64,000 nt of DNA from Flavimobilis soli (GCF_002564025.1 NZ_PDJH01000001.1:2666001-2730000), one strand, 5' to 3'; counted from the stretch's first letter, positions 31,271-39,926 are shown. Numbers and translations are program-made. Notes: generated by a model not told the origin, from the letters alone.

Positions 31271-31519
31271 ATGGTGACGACGACGGACGCAGCGATGCTT
31301 GCGTACGCGTCCCTCCGCGCCGCCTCCGGCGAGCTGCGCGCGGCCCGCACGGGCCCCCCCGCCGCATGTACCACGACCCGCGTCGCGCACCCGGCCCTCG
31401 CGATCGTGACCACGAGCGCGACCCCGTCGGTCGCCGCGGTGCCTGCACGCACCTGGTGCGACGGGTCCCACGAGCGCCGTGCTGCCGCCAGCAGCGCGCC
31501 GTCAGCGCGGGGACGCTGA
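31271..31519 (+). CDS. Possible 82-residue leader or small protein of unknown function
   Basis: ATG 31271 is preceded by GAGGAG with seven-base spacing, inside the long leader between the operator and the binding-protein gene. The Ala/Thr/Arg-rich product shows no recognisable domain, signal or membrane segment. Codon third positions are G/C-rich, as in real genes, but the bases around it are equally rich. A run of seven C residues lies inside (31354-31360). It may be a regulatory small frame, a decayed gene, or chance. Confidence 0.3.
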   Translation: MVTTTDAAMLAYASLRAASGELRAARTGPPAACTTTRVAHPALAIVTTSATPSVAAVPARTWCDGSHERRAAASSAPSARGR

Positions 31520-31584
31520 AGCCGAGCGGCGCGCGCCCGCGGCGCCGCACAAGGATGTCCATCCATCTCGAAGAGGAGAGAACG

Positions 31585-32892
31585 ATGAAGAAGCTCAACC
31601 GACGCGCAGGGCTGGTCGCAGCCCTCGTCGCGGTGCCCCTGGCGCTGACCGCCTGCTCGGGCGGCGGCTCCGACGAGGCCGCGAGCGGTGACGGCTCGCT
31701 GACGATCTGGCACTACGAGTCCGACGCCTCCGCGATGGGGCAGGCGTGGGCGAAGGCGATCGAGATCTTCAAGGCCGAGCACCCCGGCGTGGAGGTCAAG
31801 GTCGAGAACCAGACGTTCGAGGCCATCCAGAAGAACGCCAAGATCGTGCTCACCGGCAACGACGTCCCCGACGTCATGGAGTACAACAAGGGCAACGCGA
31901 CCGCCGGGCAGCTCGCCTCGCAGGGCCTGCTCACGTCGCTCACCGAGGACGCCGAGGAGCTCGGCTGGGGCGACAAGCTCGCCTCGTCGCTGCAGACCAC
32001 CGCCCGGTACGACGAGCGCGGCCTCATGGGCGGCGGCGAGTGGTACGGCGTGCCGAACTACGGTGAGTACGTGTCGGTCTTCTACAACAAGGACATGTTC
32101 GCCGAGCACGGCCTCGAGGTCCCGACGACGCTCGCCGAGCTCGAGTCGGTCATGGACACGTTCGTCGAGGCGGGCATCACGCCGCTCGCGGAGGCCGGGG
32201 CCGAGTACCCGCTCGGACAGCTCTGGTACAACCTCGTGCTCGCGAACGCCGACCGCCAGTTCGTCAACGACTACCAGCTCTTCCAGAACGACGTCGACTT
32301 CCACGGCCCCGCCATGCAGGCCGGGACGGAGAAGCTCGACGCGTGGATCAAGGCGGGCTACGTGGCCGATGACGTCGCGGGCCTGACCGCCGAGGACATG
32401 GGCACCGCCTTCATCTCCGGCAAGTACCCGATGATGGTCTCCGGCTCGTGGTGGTTCGGCCGCCTCGTCGAGGAGATCCAGTACGACTGGGGCCAGTTCC
32501 TCTTCCCGGGCAACTCCCTGCACACCGGGTCGTCCGGCAACCTCTGGGTCGTCCCGGAGAACGCGAAGAACAAGGACCTCGCGGTCGACTTCATCGACAT
32601 CACGCTGCGCCCCGAGGTGCAGAACATTCTCGGTGAGAAGGGCGGCCTCCCGGTCGCTGGCGACCCGGCGGCGATCAGCGACCCGAAGACGCAGGAGTTC
32701 ACGAAGGCCTTCGCGGACATCAACGCCACCGACGGCCTCGCGTTCTACCCCGACTGGCCCGTCGCCGGCTACTACGACCAGATCGTCAGCGCGCTCCAGT
32801 CGCTCGCGAACCAGTCCAAGTCCCCGACCGAGGTCCTCGACCAGCTCAGGGCCCCGTACGTCGAGGGCAAGGCAGACCTGCTCGAGGGCTGA
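31585..32892 (+). CDS. Sugar ABC transporter substrate-binding lipoprotein
   Basis: This 435-residue family 1 solute-binding protein delivers a sugar to the following permeases. The signal ends in lipobox LTAC with lipidated Cys24, followed by a Gly/Ser linker. The mature part starts LTIWHYESDASAMGQAW, typical of oligosaccharide binders, and keeps VPDVMEYNKGNA and MMVSGSWWFGRL, whose aromatic residues probably line the sugar site. ATG 31585 follows AGGAG at 31574-31578. It is the first clear gene of a three-gene operon under the LacI-type operator. No ATP-binding subunit is encoded nearby, so a shared MsiK-like ATPase is probably used. The substrate is unproven. Confidence 0.9.
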   Translation: MKKLNRRAGLVAALVAVPLALTACSGGGSDEAASGDGSLTIWHYESDASAMGQAWAKAIEIFKAEHPGVEVKVENQTFEAIQKNAKIVLTGNDVPDVMEYNKGNATAGQLASQGLLTSLTEDAEELGWGDKLASSLQTTARYDERGLMGGGEWYGVPNYGEYVSVFYNKDMFAEHGLEVPTTLAELESVMDTFVEAGITPLAEAGAEYPLGQLWYNLVLANADRQFVNDYQLFQNDVDFHGPAMQAGTEKLDAWIKAGYVADDVAGLTAEDMGTAFISGKYPMMVSGSWWFGRLVEEIQYDWGQFLFPGNSLHTGSSGNLWVVPENAKNKDLAVDFIDITLRPEVQNILGEKGGLPVAGDPAAISDPKTQEFTKAFADINATDGLAFYPDWPVAGYYDQIVSALQSLANQSKSPTEVLDQLRAPYVEGKADLLEG

Positions 32893-32912
32893 GGCCCCGA
32901 GCGTCACACTCC

Positions 32913-32952
32913 GTCGGTCGCCTGCCCATCCCCCTGCGGGCAGGCGGCCGAC
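32913..32952 (+). repeat. Stable hairpin between the binding-protein and permease genes
   Basis: A 15-bp stem with one U-G wobble (32913-32927 with 32938-32952) and a 10-base loop. Such hairpins typically protect the binding-protein message and lower permease expression. Confidence 0.65.
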
Positions 32953-32982
32953 GGGCCGAACGGCCACCGAGAGAAGAGAACG

Positions 32983-33954
32983 ATGCCAGCTCCTACTTCC
33001 GCCGCGGGCACGCGCGAGGCTCAGCAGGACGTCCCCGTCCGGCGGCCGCGCCGCTCCTGGCGGCCGTCGCCGTACTGGTGGTACCTGCTGCCGGGCGGCA
33101 TCGGCTTCGCCGCGATCATCGGCGTGCCGTTCGTGCTGAACATCTGGTACTCCCTGCACCGCTGGAAGGGTGGCAACGCCCCCAAGCGGTTCGTCGGGCT
33201 CGAGAACTACCAGAACCTCATGCAGGACGAGCAGTTCTGGCTCTCCTTCCAGAACTCCGTGTCGATGATCGTCGCGATGGTGATCGTCCCGACCCTCATC
33301 GGCCTCGTGCTCGCCGCGGTGCTGTTCGACTATGTCGGCAAGCACTTCGGCTCGCGCACGGCGTCATTCCTCCGCGCGACCTACTACCTGCCGCAGATCC
33401 TCCCGGTGTCCGTCGCGGGCATCTTGTGGAACTGGGTGCTCAACTCCCAGACGGGCGCGGTCAACGAGATCCTCCGGGGTCTCGGCGTGGACAGCCCGCC
33501 GAACTGGCTGGGCGACCCGGGCACGGCCATGCCGTCCGTGATGCTCGTCCTGATCTGGATGCAGATCGGCTACCCGACGGTCATCTTCATGTCGGCGCTG
33601 CAGCGCGTCGACCCTGAGCTGTACGAAGCGGCGGAGCTCGACGGCGCGGGCTGGTGGCGCCGGTTCCGCGCGATCACGCTCCCGCAGATCAAGCCTGAGA
33701 CGTTCGTCGTCTCGCTCACGTGCACGATCGCGGCGCTCAAGGTGTTCGCGCCGATCTACGTCCTGACGCGTGGCGGGCCCGAGGCCTCGACGCTCGTGCC
33801 GTCGTATTACTCGTTCCTCAACTTCTTCGACAAGTCGAAGGTGGGCTACGGCTCGGCGATCGCGACGGTCCTCACGGTGGTCATCATCGTCGTCGCCCTC
33901 GTCATCCAGCTCTTCCAGAACCTGAGCGCCAAGCGTGAAGAGGAGGGCCGCTGA
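32983..33954 (+). CDS. Sugar ABC transporter permease, MalF-type
   Basis: This 323-residue inner-membrane permease has about six helices and the cytoplasmic ATPase-contact loop EAAELDGAGWWRRFRAITLP near residues 211-230. The N-terminal 35 residues are a basic, Arg-rich cytoplasmic tail. Start ATG 32983 follows GAGAAGAG. It ends one base before the next permease gene. Confidence 0.92.
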   Translation: MPAPTSAAGTREAQQDVPVRRPRRSWRPSPYWWYLLPGGIGFAAIIGVPFVLNIWYSLHRWKGGNAPKRFVGLENYQNLMQDEQFWLSFQNSVSMIVAMVIVPTLIGLVLAAVLFDYVGKHFGSRTASFLRATYYLPQILPVSVAGILWNWVLNSQTGAVNEILRGLGVDSPPNWLGDPGTAMPSVMLVLIWMQIGYPTVIFMSALQRVDPELYEAAELDGAGWWRRFRAITLPQIKPETFVVSLTCTIAALKVFAPIYVLTRGGPEASTLVPSYYSFLNFFDKSKVGYGSAIATVLTVVIIVVALVIQLFQNLSAKREEEGR

Positions 33955-33955
33955 C

Positions 33956-34846
33956 ATGGCCACCGTGACCACCGCGCCGAGGACGGCGACCCCCACCGCG
34001 AGCCCGGGACGGACCAAGCGCCGCACCCGGACGGTCGGGCAGTGGGTCGTCCTCGCCGTGACCGTGATCGTCGGCGTGCTGATGCTCGCGCCGTTCGTCA
34101 TCATGCTGCTCAACGCCTTCAAGTCGCCGGCGGACTACTCCGCGAACGGCCCGCTGACGCTGCCCGAGTCGTTGTACTTCGACGGTCTCGGCACGTTCTG
34201 GGAGCGTGTGGGCTTCGAGACGAAGCTCTGGAACTCCGTGTGGACGTCGGCGCTCGTCGCGCTGTTCGCCGTCGTCGTCTCGCTCCTCAACGCGTACGCC
34301 CTCGGCGTGGGGCGGGTGCGCGGCCGGCTGTGGATCGTCGCGCTCTTCCTGCTGGCGAACATGCTGCCGCAGGAGATGCTCGTCTACCCGCTGTTCACGA
34401 TGATGCAGAGCATCGGGCTGAACAACTCGCCGTGGTCCATCGTGCTGATCTTCACGGTCATCCAGGCGGCGTTCGGGACCTACCTGCTCGCGTCCGTGCT
34501 CGGTTCGTTCCCGCCGGCGCTGCTCGAGGCGGCCGCGCTCGACGGCGCGGGCCGCTGGCGGATGCTGTGGAGCATCGTCTACCCGGTCGTGCGTCCGACG
34601 ATGAGCGTCCTGCTGATCTTCTTCTTCATCTGGACGTGGAACGAGTTCTTCATCCCGCTCGTCATGCTCACGACGAACGACACGCAGACAGTGCCGATCG
34701 CCCTCGCGTCGCTCCAGGGCGATCGCATGCTCGACGTGCCGACGCTCAACGCGGGCACGCTCGTCTCGCTCGTCCCGACCCTGGTGTTCTTCCTCCTGTT
34801 CCAGCGCACGCTGACGCGGGGGGTCACCGCGGGCGCGGTCAAGTAA
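33956..34846 (+). CDS. Sugar ABC transporter permease, MalG-type
   Basis: This 296-residue permease has six membrane helices and the loop EAAALDGAGRWRMLWSIVYP contacting the ATPase. ATG 33956 is chosen for AGGAGGG at 33940-33946. It forms the heterodimeric channel with the preceding permease. A GC-rich hairpin downstream probably ends the operon. Confidence 0.92.
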   Translation: MATVTTAPRTATPTASPGRTKRRTRTVGQWVVLAVTVIVGVLMLAPFVIMLLNAFKSPADYSANGPLTLPESLYFDGLGTFWERVGFETKLWNSVWTSALVALFAVVVSLLNAYALGVGRVRGRLWIVALFLLANMLPQEMLVYPLFTMMQSIGLNNSPWSIVLIFTVIQAAFGTYLLASVLGSFPPALLEAAALDGAGRWRMLWSIVYPVVRPTMSVLLIFFFIWTWNEFFIPLVMLTTNDTQTVPIALASLQGDRMLDVPTLNAGTLVSLVPTLVFFLLFQRTLTRGVTAGAVK

Positions 34847-34852
34847 CCGCCC

Positions 34853-34893
34853 CCCCACGGCGTCGCTCCCTTCCCCCGTGGGGCGATGCCGTG
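34853..34893 (+). terminator. Probable terminator after the ABC transporter operon
   Basis: CCCCACGG (34853-34860) can pair with CCGTGGGG (34876-34883); alternatively ACGGCGTCGC pairs with GCGATGCCGT through one G-U. Both folds sit just after the permease stop. No T-tract is present. Confidence 0.45.
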
Positions 34894-34952
34894 TCCCGCC
34901 AGGTCGCGGGCGTGTCTCGGTGGGTCCTACGGGACCTGGCCCGCGGACGCGA

Positions 34953-34958
34953 GACGAT
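34953..34958 (+). promoter_or_regulatory. Putative -10 box for leaderless nagA mRNA
   Basis: GACGAT, a one-base variant of TANNNT, ends six bases before the nagA ATG; no ribosome-binding site is present. Confidence 0.35.
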
Positions 34959-34964
34959 AGGCGC

Positions 34965-36185
34965 ATGGCCGAGAACGAGCTCAGCGGGTGGGCGTCGCGT
35001 GGACGCGTGGTGATGGACGAGGGCGTCCTGGAGGACGCCGTCGTCGTGGTCGAGGGCGACACGATCGCTCTCGTCGCGCCGTGCGAGGAGGCACGCGCCT
35101 CGGCGTGGTCGACGCTCGTCGTGGACCTTGCGCCGACGGACGACGTGCTCGTCCCTGGGTTGATCGACCTGCACTGCCACGGTGGCGGGGGCTCGAGCTT
35201 CCCGGACTCGCCCGACGTCGCGACGGCCGCCGTCGCGGCGCGCGAGCACCTGCGCGCGGGGACGACGTCGCTCGTCGCGTCCCTCGTGACGGCGTCGCGC
35301 GAGACGCTCCTCGAGCGCACCGCCGTGCTCGCGGACCTCGCGGACGCGGGGGAGATCGCGGGCATCCACCTCGAGGGGCCGTTCCTGTCGGCCGACCGGT
35401 GCGGTGCGCAGGACCCGACGCTCATGCAGGTGCCCGACCCTGACCTCGTGCGCGAGGTCGCGCGCGTCGCGCGCGGCCACCTCGTGACGATGACGGTCGC
35501 GCCCGAGGTGCCCGGCGTGGCAGGTCCTGCCGGTGTCGCGGACGCCCTTGCCGAGGTGGGCGCGCTGCCGTCCTTCGGTCACACGGACGCGGCGGCGGGG
35601 GAGATGCGGGCGGCCCTCGAGGAGTCGTTCGTCCGCCTCGGGGCTGACGGCGTGCGCTCGCGCCGCCCGACGGTCACGCACCTGTTCAACGGCATGCGCC
35701 CGCTCGCGCACCGGGAGGCCGGGCCGGTCCCGGACTGCCTCGCGGCGGCCGCGCGCGGCCGCGCGGTCGTCGAGCTCGTCGCCGACGGTACGCACGTGCA
35801 CCCGGCGCTCGTGCGGGACGTCTTCGACATGGTGGGTGCGGGCAACGTCGCGCTCGTGACGGACGCGATGGCGGCCGCAGGCATGCCCGACGGCGCGTAC
35901 CGGCTCGGCTCGCAGGACGTGACGGTCGTGGACGGGGTGGCCCGCCTGACGCACGGCGGGTCGATCGCGGGCGGCACCGCGCACCTGGCCGAGGTGCTAC
36001 GGGTGACGGTCGAGGGCGGCGTGCCGCTCGTGGACGCCGTCCGCGCGGTGACGTCGACGCCTGCTGCGGTGCTGGGGCGCTCCGACCTGGGCCGGCTCGC
36101 GGCGGGGGCGCGTGCGGACGTCCTGGTGCTGGGTCCGGACCTCTCGGTGCGTCGGGTGGCGCGCGCGGGGGCGTGGGTGGCCTAG
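34965..36185 (+). CDS. nagA: N-acetylglucosamine-6-phosphate deacetylase
   Basis: This 406-residue amidohydrolase removes acetate from GlcNAc-6-phosphate, feeding amino sugars into glycolysis and wall synthesis. Metal and catalytic motifs are complete: DLHCHGGGG (His70, His72), HLEGPFLS, GHTDA, THLFNGM, ADGTHVHP and the catalytic-Asp region TDAMAAAGMPDG. It lies 118 bases after the ABC operon, with its own likely leaderless start, and precedes the lacI gene. No glucosamine-6-phosphate deaminase is present in the window. Confidence 0.94.
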   Translation: MAENELSGWASRGRVVMDEGVLEDAVVVVEGDTIALVAPCEEARASAWSTLVVDLAPTDDVLVPGLIDLHCHGGGGSSFPDSPDVATAAVAAREHLRAGTTSLVASLVTASRETLLERTAVLADLADAGEIAGIHLEGPFLSADRCGAQDPTLMQVPDPDLVREVARVARGHLVTMTVAPEVPGVAGPAGVADALAEVGALPSFGHTDAAAGEMRAALEESFVRLGADGVRSRRPTVTHLFNGMRPLAHREAGPVPDCLAAAARGRAVVELVADGTHVHPALVRDVFDMVGAGNVALVTDAMAAAGMPDGAYRLGSQDVTVVDGVARLTHGGSIAGGTAHLAEVLRVTVEGGVPLVDAVRAVTSTPAAVLGRSDLGRLAAGARADVLVLGPDLSVRRVARAGAWVA

Positions 36186-36270
36186 GGCCAGGCGCCTGGT
36201 CGTCGGGCCCGGTGGTCGGGGCTGGTCGTCGCCGTCCGGTGGGCTGCGCGACGGCGCTCGTCGGTCGCGC

Positions 36271-36301
36271 TTGACGGCGCGCCGGTCGTGTGTGCGATAG
36301 T
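36271..36301 (+). promoter_or_regulatory. Promoter of the lacI-alpha-xylosidase operon
   Basis: -35 TTGACG (36271-36276), a 19-base spacer, and -10 GATAGT (36296-36301), followed at once by the LacI-type operator. The layout mirrors the transporter promoter at 31154. Confidence 0.6.
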
Positions 36302-36307
36302 TGGTCA

Positions 36308-36320
36308 TCGAAGCGCTTCA
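36308..36320. promoter_or_regulatory. LacI-type operator at the lacI promoter
   Basis: TCGAAGCGCTTCA with the self-complementary core GAAGCGCTTC (36310-36319), seven bases after the -10 box. It is identical in core to the double operator at 31186-31218, implying autoregulation and a shared regulon. Confidence 0.78.
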
Positions 36321-36394
36321 CCAAGCGTTCACCCAGTCCAGCGCCACCCGGCGCGCCCCGCGCACACCGCGCACGACGACGAGGTCAGGGATCC

Positions 36395-37423
36395 ATGGCG
36401 ACGATGCAGGACGTAGCCCGGCACGCAGGCGTGTCGCTGAGCACGGTCTCCTACGTGATCAACAAGACGCGACCCATCTCGGACGCGACGCGCGCCCGCG
36501 TCGAGGCCGCGATGATCGAGCTCGGCTACCGCCGCAACGCCGCCGCACGCTCGCTCGCGAGCAAGCGCAGCCGCACGATCGCCCTCGTCCTCCCGTCGAC
36601 CGAGAACGCGCTCGGCGGCACCCTCTCCGAGATCGTCACGCAGGCCGCCCGCGCGGCCCGCGCCCGCGACAACCACGTCGCCGTCTGGCCCGGCCTCGGC
36701 ACCGAGGAGCAGGACGCCGCCGAGATCCAGGACCTCGTGCTCGGCGGCGCCGTCGACGGCGTGGTGTTCCTCGAGGTTTCGCTCGACGACGCGCGCGTCG
36801 CGACGCTCGAGAAGGTCGACGTGCCGTTCGTGACGCTCGGCCGCCCCGCCCGCACCGAAGGCCGCGCGTGCGTCGACATCGACTTCGACGCGGCGGTCGA
36901 CGAGGCCGTCGCGCTCCTCGCCGCTGAGGGGCACCGACAGATCGGGTTCGTCAACCATTCCGAGGCGAGCCAGCGGCGGGGGTATGGGCCGAGCGTCCGC
37001 GCCGAGGCTGCGTTCGCCACCGCGACCCGCGCGCACGGCGTCGTCGGCACGCACGTGTGGGCCGACGAGGACGCCGCGGGCGGGCGCGGTGCGCTCGACG
37101 CGCTGCTCGGTGCGGCACCCGCACCGACCGCCGTCGTCCTCATGAACGAGACCGCCGGCTTCGGTCTGCTCGCGCAGGCACGTCGCCGCGGGGTCGACGT
37201 CCCCGGAGACCTGTCCGTCCTCGCGATCGCGACCTCCCGCGGCGTCGGCGCTCTCGCCGAGCCCCAGCTCACCTCCCTCGAGGTCCCCGCCGAGCGCCTC
37301 GCGCGGCACGCCGTCGAGACGCTGCTGGACCTCGTCGAGGGCGGCGAGGCCCCGACCGAGCCCATCCTCGTGCCGTGCGCGCTCGCGCCCGGCGACTCCG
37401 TCGCGCCTCCGCGCGACCGCTGA
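36395..37423 (+). CDS. LacI-family transcriptional repressor
   Basis: This 342-residue regulator has an N-terminal LacI helix-turn-helix (about residues 4-50; VARHAGVSLSTVSYVINK) with hinge helix NAAARSLASKRS, and a periplasmic-binding-protein-like sensor domain (about 65-330). Its gene lies behind a LacI-type operator matching that of the sugar ABC operon, so it is the best candidate for the regulator of both. The alpha-xylosidase gene follows after 45 bases, suggesting that the inducer is a product of, or related to, that enzyme's substrate. ATG 36395 is used; ATG 36404 is an alternative. Confidence 0.9.
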   Translation: MATMQDVARHAGVSLSTVSYVINKTRPISDATRARVEAAMIELGYRRNAAARSLASKRSRTIALVLPSTENALGGTLSEIVTQAARAARARDNHVAVWPGLGTEEQDAAEIQDLVLGGAVDGVVFLEVSLDDARVATLEKVDVPFVTLGRPARTEGRACVDIDFDAAVDEAVALLAAEGHRQIGFVNHSEASQRRGYGPSVRAEAAFATATRAHGVVGTHVWADEDAAGGRGALDALLGAAPAPTAVVLMNETAGFGLLAQARRRGVDVPGDLSVLAIATSRGVGALAEPQLTSLEVPAERLARHAVETLLDLVEGGEAPTEPILVPCALAPGDSVAPPRDR

Positions 37424-37468
37424 ACCACGGGCCCTGAGCCCGCCACGAGACACCCGGCAAGGAGTGCC

Positions 37469-39733
37469 ATGAAGTTCACCGACGGCTACTGGTGCGTCCG
37501 CGAGGGCATGCACCCGCAGTTCGCAGCCCAGGCCTACGACGTCTGGCCCGGCGAGCGGAGCCTCACGGTCTACGCACCGACCAAGCGGATCGAGGGGCGT
37601 GGCGACGCGCTCAACCGCACCCTCCTCACGCTCGAGTACTCGGCGCCTATCGAGGACGTCGTGCGGGTGCGCATCACGCACCACGCGGGCGCGCGCGACG
37701 ATGGCCCGCACTTCCAGGTCGCCGAGGACGAGGACTTCGCCCCGACGGTCGAGGTCACCGACGAGGCCGGGGTGCTGACCTCGGGCGCGCTGAGCGTCCG
37801 CGTCCACCGCGGCGACACGTGGCGCGTCGACTTCGAGGCGGACGGCCGCGTCCTGACGAGCTCGCTGCCGAAGTCCGTCGGCGTCGTGACCGACGACGAG
37901 GGGCGCACGTACACGCACGAGCAGCTCTCGCTGTCCGTCGGCGAGCACGTCTACGGCCTGGGCGAGCGCTTCGGGCCGGTCGTCAAGAACGGCCAGACGG
38001 TCGACGTCTGGCAGGCCGACGGCGGCACGTCGTCCGAGCAGGCCTACAAGAACGTGCCGTTCTACCTCACGGACCGCGGCTACGGCGTCTTCGTCAACCA
38101 GCCCGAGCTCGTGTCGTTCGAGGTCGGCTCCGAGGTCGTCTCGCGGACGCAGTTCAGCGTCGAGTCGCAGTCCCTCGAGTACTTCGTGATCTACGGCGCG
38201 ACGCCCAAGGCGATCCTCGAGCGCTACACCGCGCTCACGGGGCGCCCGGCGCGCGTGCCCGACTGGTCGTACGGCCTGTGGCTGTCGACGTCGTTCACGA
38301 CCGACTACGACGAGGCCACGGTCACGAGCTTCATCGACGGGATGGCCGAGCGCGACCTGCCGCTGAGCGTCTTCCACTTCGACTGCCACTGGATGCGCGA
38401 GTTCAACTGGTGCGACTTCGAGTGGGACCCGCGCACCTTCCCGGAGCCTGAGGCGATGCTCGAGCGACTCAAGGCGAAGGGCCTGCGCATCTGCGCCTGG
38501 ATCAACCCGTACATCGCGCAGCGGTCGCCGCTGTTCGCCGAGGGGGCCGAGAAGGGCTACCTCGTCAAGCGCCCGGACGGCTCGGTGTGGCAGTGGGACC
38601 TGTGGCAGGCCGGCATGGGCCTCGTCGACTTCACCAACCCGGACGCGACCGAGTGGTACACGAGCAAGCTCTCCCGGCTTCTCGACCAGGGTGTCGACGC
38701 GTTCAAGACGGACTTCGGCGAGCGCATCCCGACGGACGTCGTCTGGCACGACGGTTCCGACCCGGCGCGCATGCACAACTACTACACGCAGGCCTACAAC
38801 AAGGCGGTCTTCGACCTTCTCGAGGAGCGCCGCGGTGAGGGCGAGGCGGTGCTGTTCGCCCGGTCCGCGACGGCGGGCGGTCAGCAGTTCCCGGTGCACT
38901 GGGGCGGTGACTGCTTCTCGACCTTCGAGGCGATGGGGGAGTCGCTGCGCGGTGGTCTGTCGCTCGCGTTCTCGGGCTTCGGCTACTGGAGCCACGACAT
39001 CGGAGGCTTCGAGGGCACGCCTGACCCGGCGGTGTTCAAGCGGTGGCTCGCGTTCGGGCTGCTGTCGTCGCACTCGCGGCTGCACGGCTCGTCGTCGTAC
39101 CGCGTGCCGTGGGCTTTCGACGACGAGGCTGTCGACGTCACGCGCCTGTTCACGCGGCTCAAGCTCTCGCTCATGCCGTACCTCGCGGGCGCGGCCCGCG
39201 ACGCGTACGGGGCCGGCACGCCGATGGCGCGCCCGATGCTGCTCGAGTTCCCCGAGGACCCGAGCGTCGCGACGATCGAGACGCAGTACATGCTGGGCGA
39301 GTCGCTGCTCGTGGCGCCGGTGTTCACGGCGGACGGCACGGTGACGTACTACGTGCCGGAGGGCACGTGGACGCACCTGCTCGACGGCCACCAGCTGACG
39401 GGGCCGCGGTGGGTCACGGAGCAGTACGGCTTCGACTCGCTGCCCCTGCTCGTGCGCCCGGGCACGGTGCTGCCGGTCGGCGCCGGGACGCATTCCCCCG
39501 AGTACGACTGGGCGGACGGCGTCACGCTGCGCCTGTTCGAGCTGCCTGACGGCTACGCGGGCACGACGGCGGTGCCCGCGGCCCAGGCGGTCGGCGGCCC
39601 GGACACGCTGTTCGACGTCGTGCGCGAGGGCGCGCAGGTGCGCGTCACGTCCGCGTCGACGAAGCCGTGGCGCGTGCAGGTGGGCGACCGCGTGGTCGAG
39701 GGTGGCCCGTCGGGCGCCGTGATCGACCTGTAG
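37469..39733 (+). CDS. yicI: GH31 alpha-xylosidase (YicI-like)
   Basis: This 754-residue cytoplasmic glycosidase belongs to GH31 and most resembles alpha-xylosidases. The nucleophile is Asp415 in FKTDFGERIP, where FGE after the Asp is typical of YicI-type enzymes, and the acid/base is Asp481 in HWGGDC. The N-terminal beta domain (about residues 1-245) carries YGLGERFG, which contributes to the active site. There is no signal peptide, so imported oligosaccharides would be cleaved inside the cell, releasing xylose from alpha-xylosides such as isoprimeverose. Start ATG 37469 follows AAGGAG. It is co-transcribed with lacI. Confidence 0.9.
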   Translation: MKFTDGYWCVREGMHPQFAAQAYDVWPGERSLTVYAPTKRIEGRGDALNRTLLTLEYSAPIEDVVRVRITHHAGARDDGPHFQVAEDEDFAPTVEVTDEAGVLTSGALSVRVHRGDTWRVDFEADGRVLTSSLPKSVGVVTDDEGRTYTHEQLSLSVGEHVYGLGERFGPVVKNGQTVDVWQADGGTSSEQAYKNVPFYLTDRGYGVFVNQPELVSFEVGSEVVSRTQFSVESQSLEYFVIYGATPKAILERYTALTGRPARVPDWSYGLWLSTSFTTDYDEATVTSFIDGMAERDLPLSVFHFDCHWMREFNWCDFEWDPRTFPEPEAMLERLKAKGLRICAWINPYIAQRSPLFAEGAEKGYLVKRPDGSVWQWDLWQAGMGLVDFTNPDATEWYTSKLSRLLDQGVDAFKTDFGERIPTDVVWHDGSDPARMHNYYTQAYNKAVFDLLEERRGEGEAVLFARSATAGGQQFPVHWGGDCFSTFEAMGESLRGGLSLAFSGFGYWSHDIGGFEGTPDPAVFKRWLAFGLLSSHSRLHGSSSYRVPWAFDDEAVDVTRLFTRLKLSLMPYLAGAARDAYGAGTPMARPMLLEFPEDPSVATIETQYMLGESLLVAPVFTADGTVTYYVPEGTWTHLLDGHQLTGPRWVTEQYGFDSLPLLVRPGTVLPVGAGTHSPEYDWADGVTLRLFELPDGYAGTTAVPAAQAVGGPDTLFDVVREGAQVRVTSASTKPWRVQVGDRVVEGGPSGAVIDL

Positions 39734-39763
39734 GACGCCGGGGCCTGGCTCCCTCGTCCCTCA

Positions 39764-39800
39764 CCGTCGTCGCGGCCCCTGCGGGGGGCCGCGACGACGG
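39764..39800 (+). terminator. Strong hairpin terminator after the alpha-xylosidase gene
   Basis: A perfect 16-bp stem (39764-39779 with 39785-39800) with loop TGCGG begins 30 bases after the stop codon. Confidence 0.8.
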
Positions 39801-39826
39801 TCGGCTCGACTGCACCACCGTCCACC

Positions 39827-39848
39827 CATCTCGAATCGTTTCGAGATG
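39827..39848. promoter_or_regulatory. 22-bp palindrome upstream of the beta-glucosidase
   Basis: Arms CATCTCGAA (39827-39835) and TTCGAGATG (39840-39848) flank TCGT. It is A/T-richer than its surroundings and lies 78 bases before the ATG; it is probably a regulator site near the promoter. Confidence 0.6.
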
Positions 39849-39873
39849 ATCCCTTGAAAGGTCTCGTGGGGTG

Positions 39874-39887
39874 TGAGAGCGTTCCCA
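39874..39887. promoter_or_regulatory. CelR-like operator upstream of the beta-glucosidase
   Basis: TGAGAGCGTTCCCA matches 12 of 14 bases of the CelR cellulose-utilisation operator TGGGAGCGCTCCCA known from Thermobifida and Streptomyces. It lies 39 bases before the start. This suggests cellobiose-responsive control distinct from the neighbouring LacI regulon. Confidence 0.6.
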
Positions 39888-39926
39888 CGGACATATTTCC
39901 GACACCCGTCCCAGAAAGCAGAGACG

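Noticed and set aside
31564..31572. CATCTCGAA near the binding-protein start, resembling half of the palindrome upstream of the beta-glucosidase
   Set aside because: Only one arm is present and it abuts the ribosome-binding site; probably coincidence.
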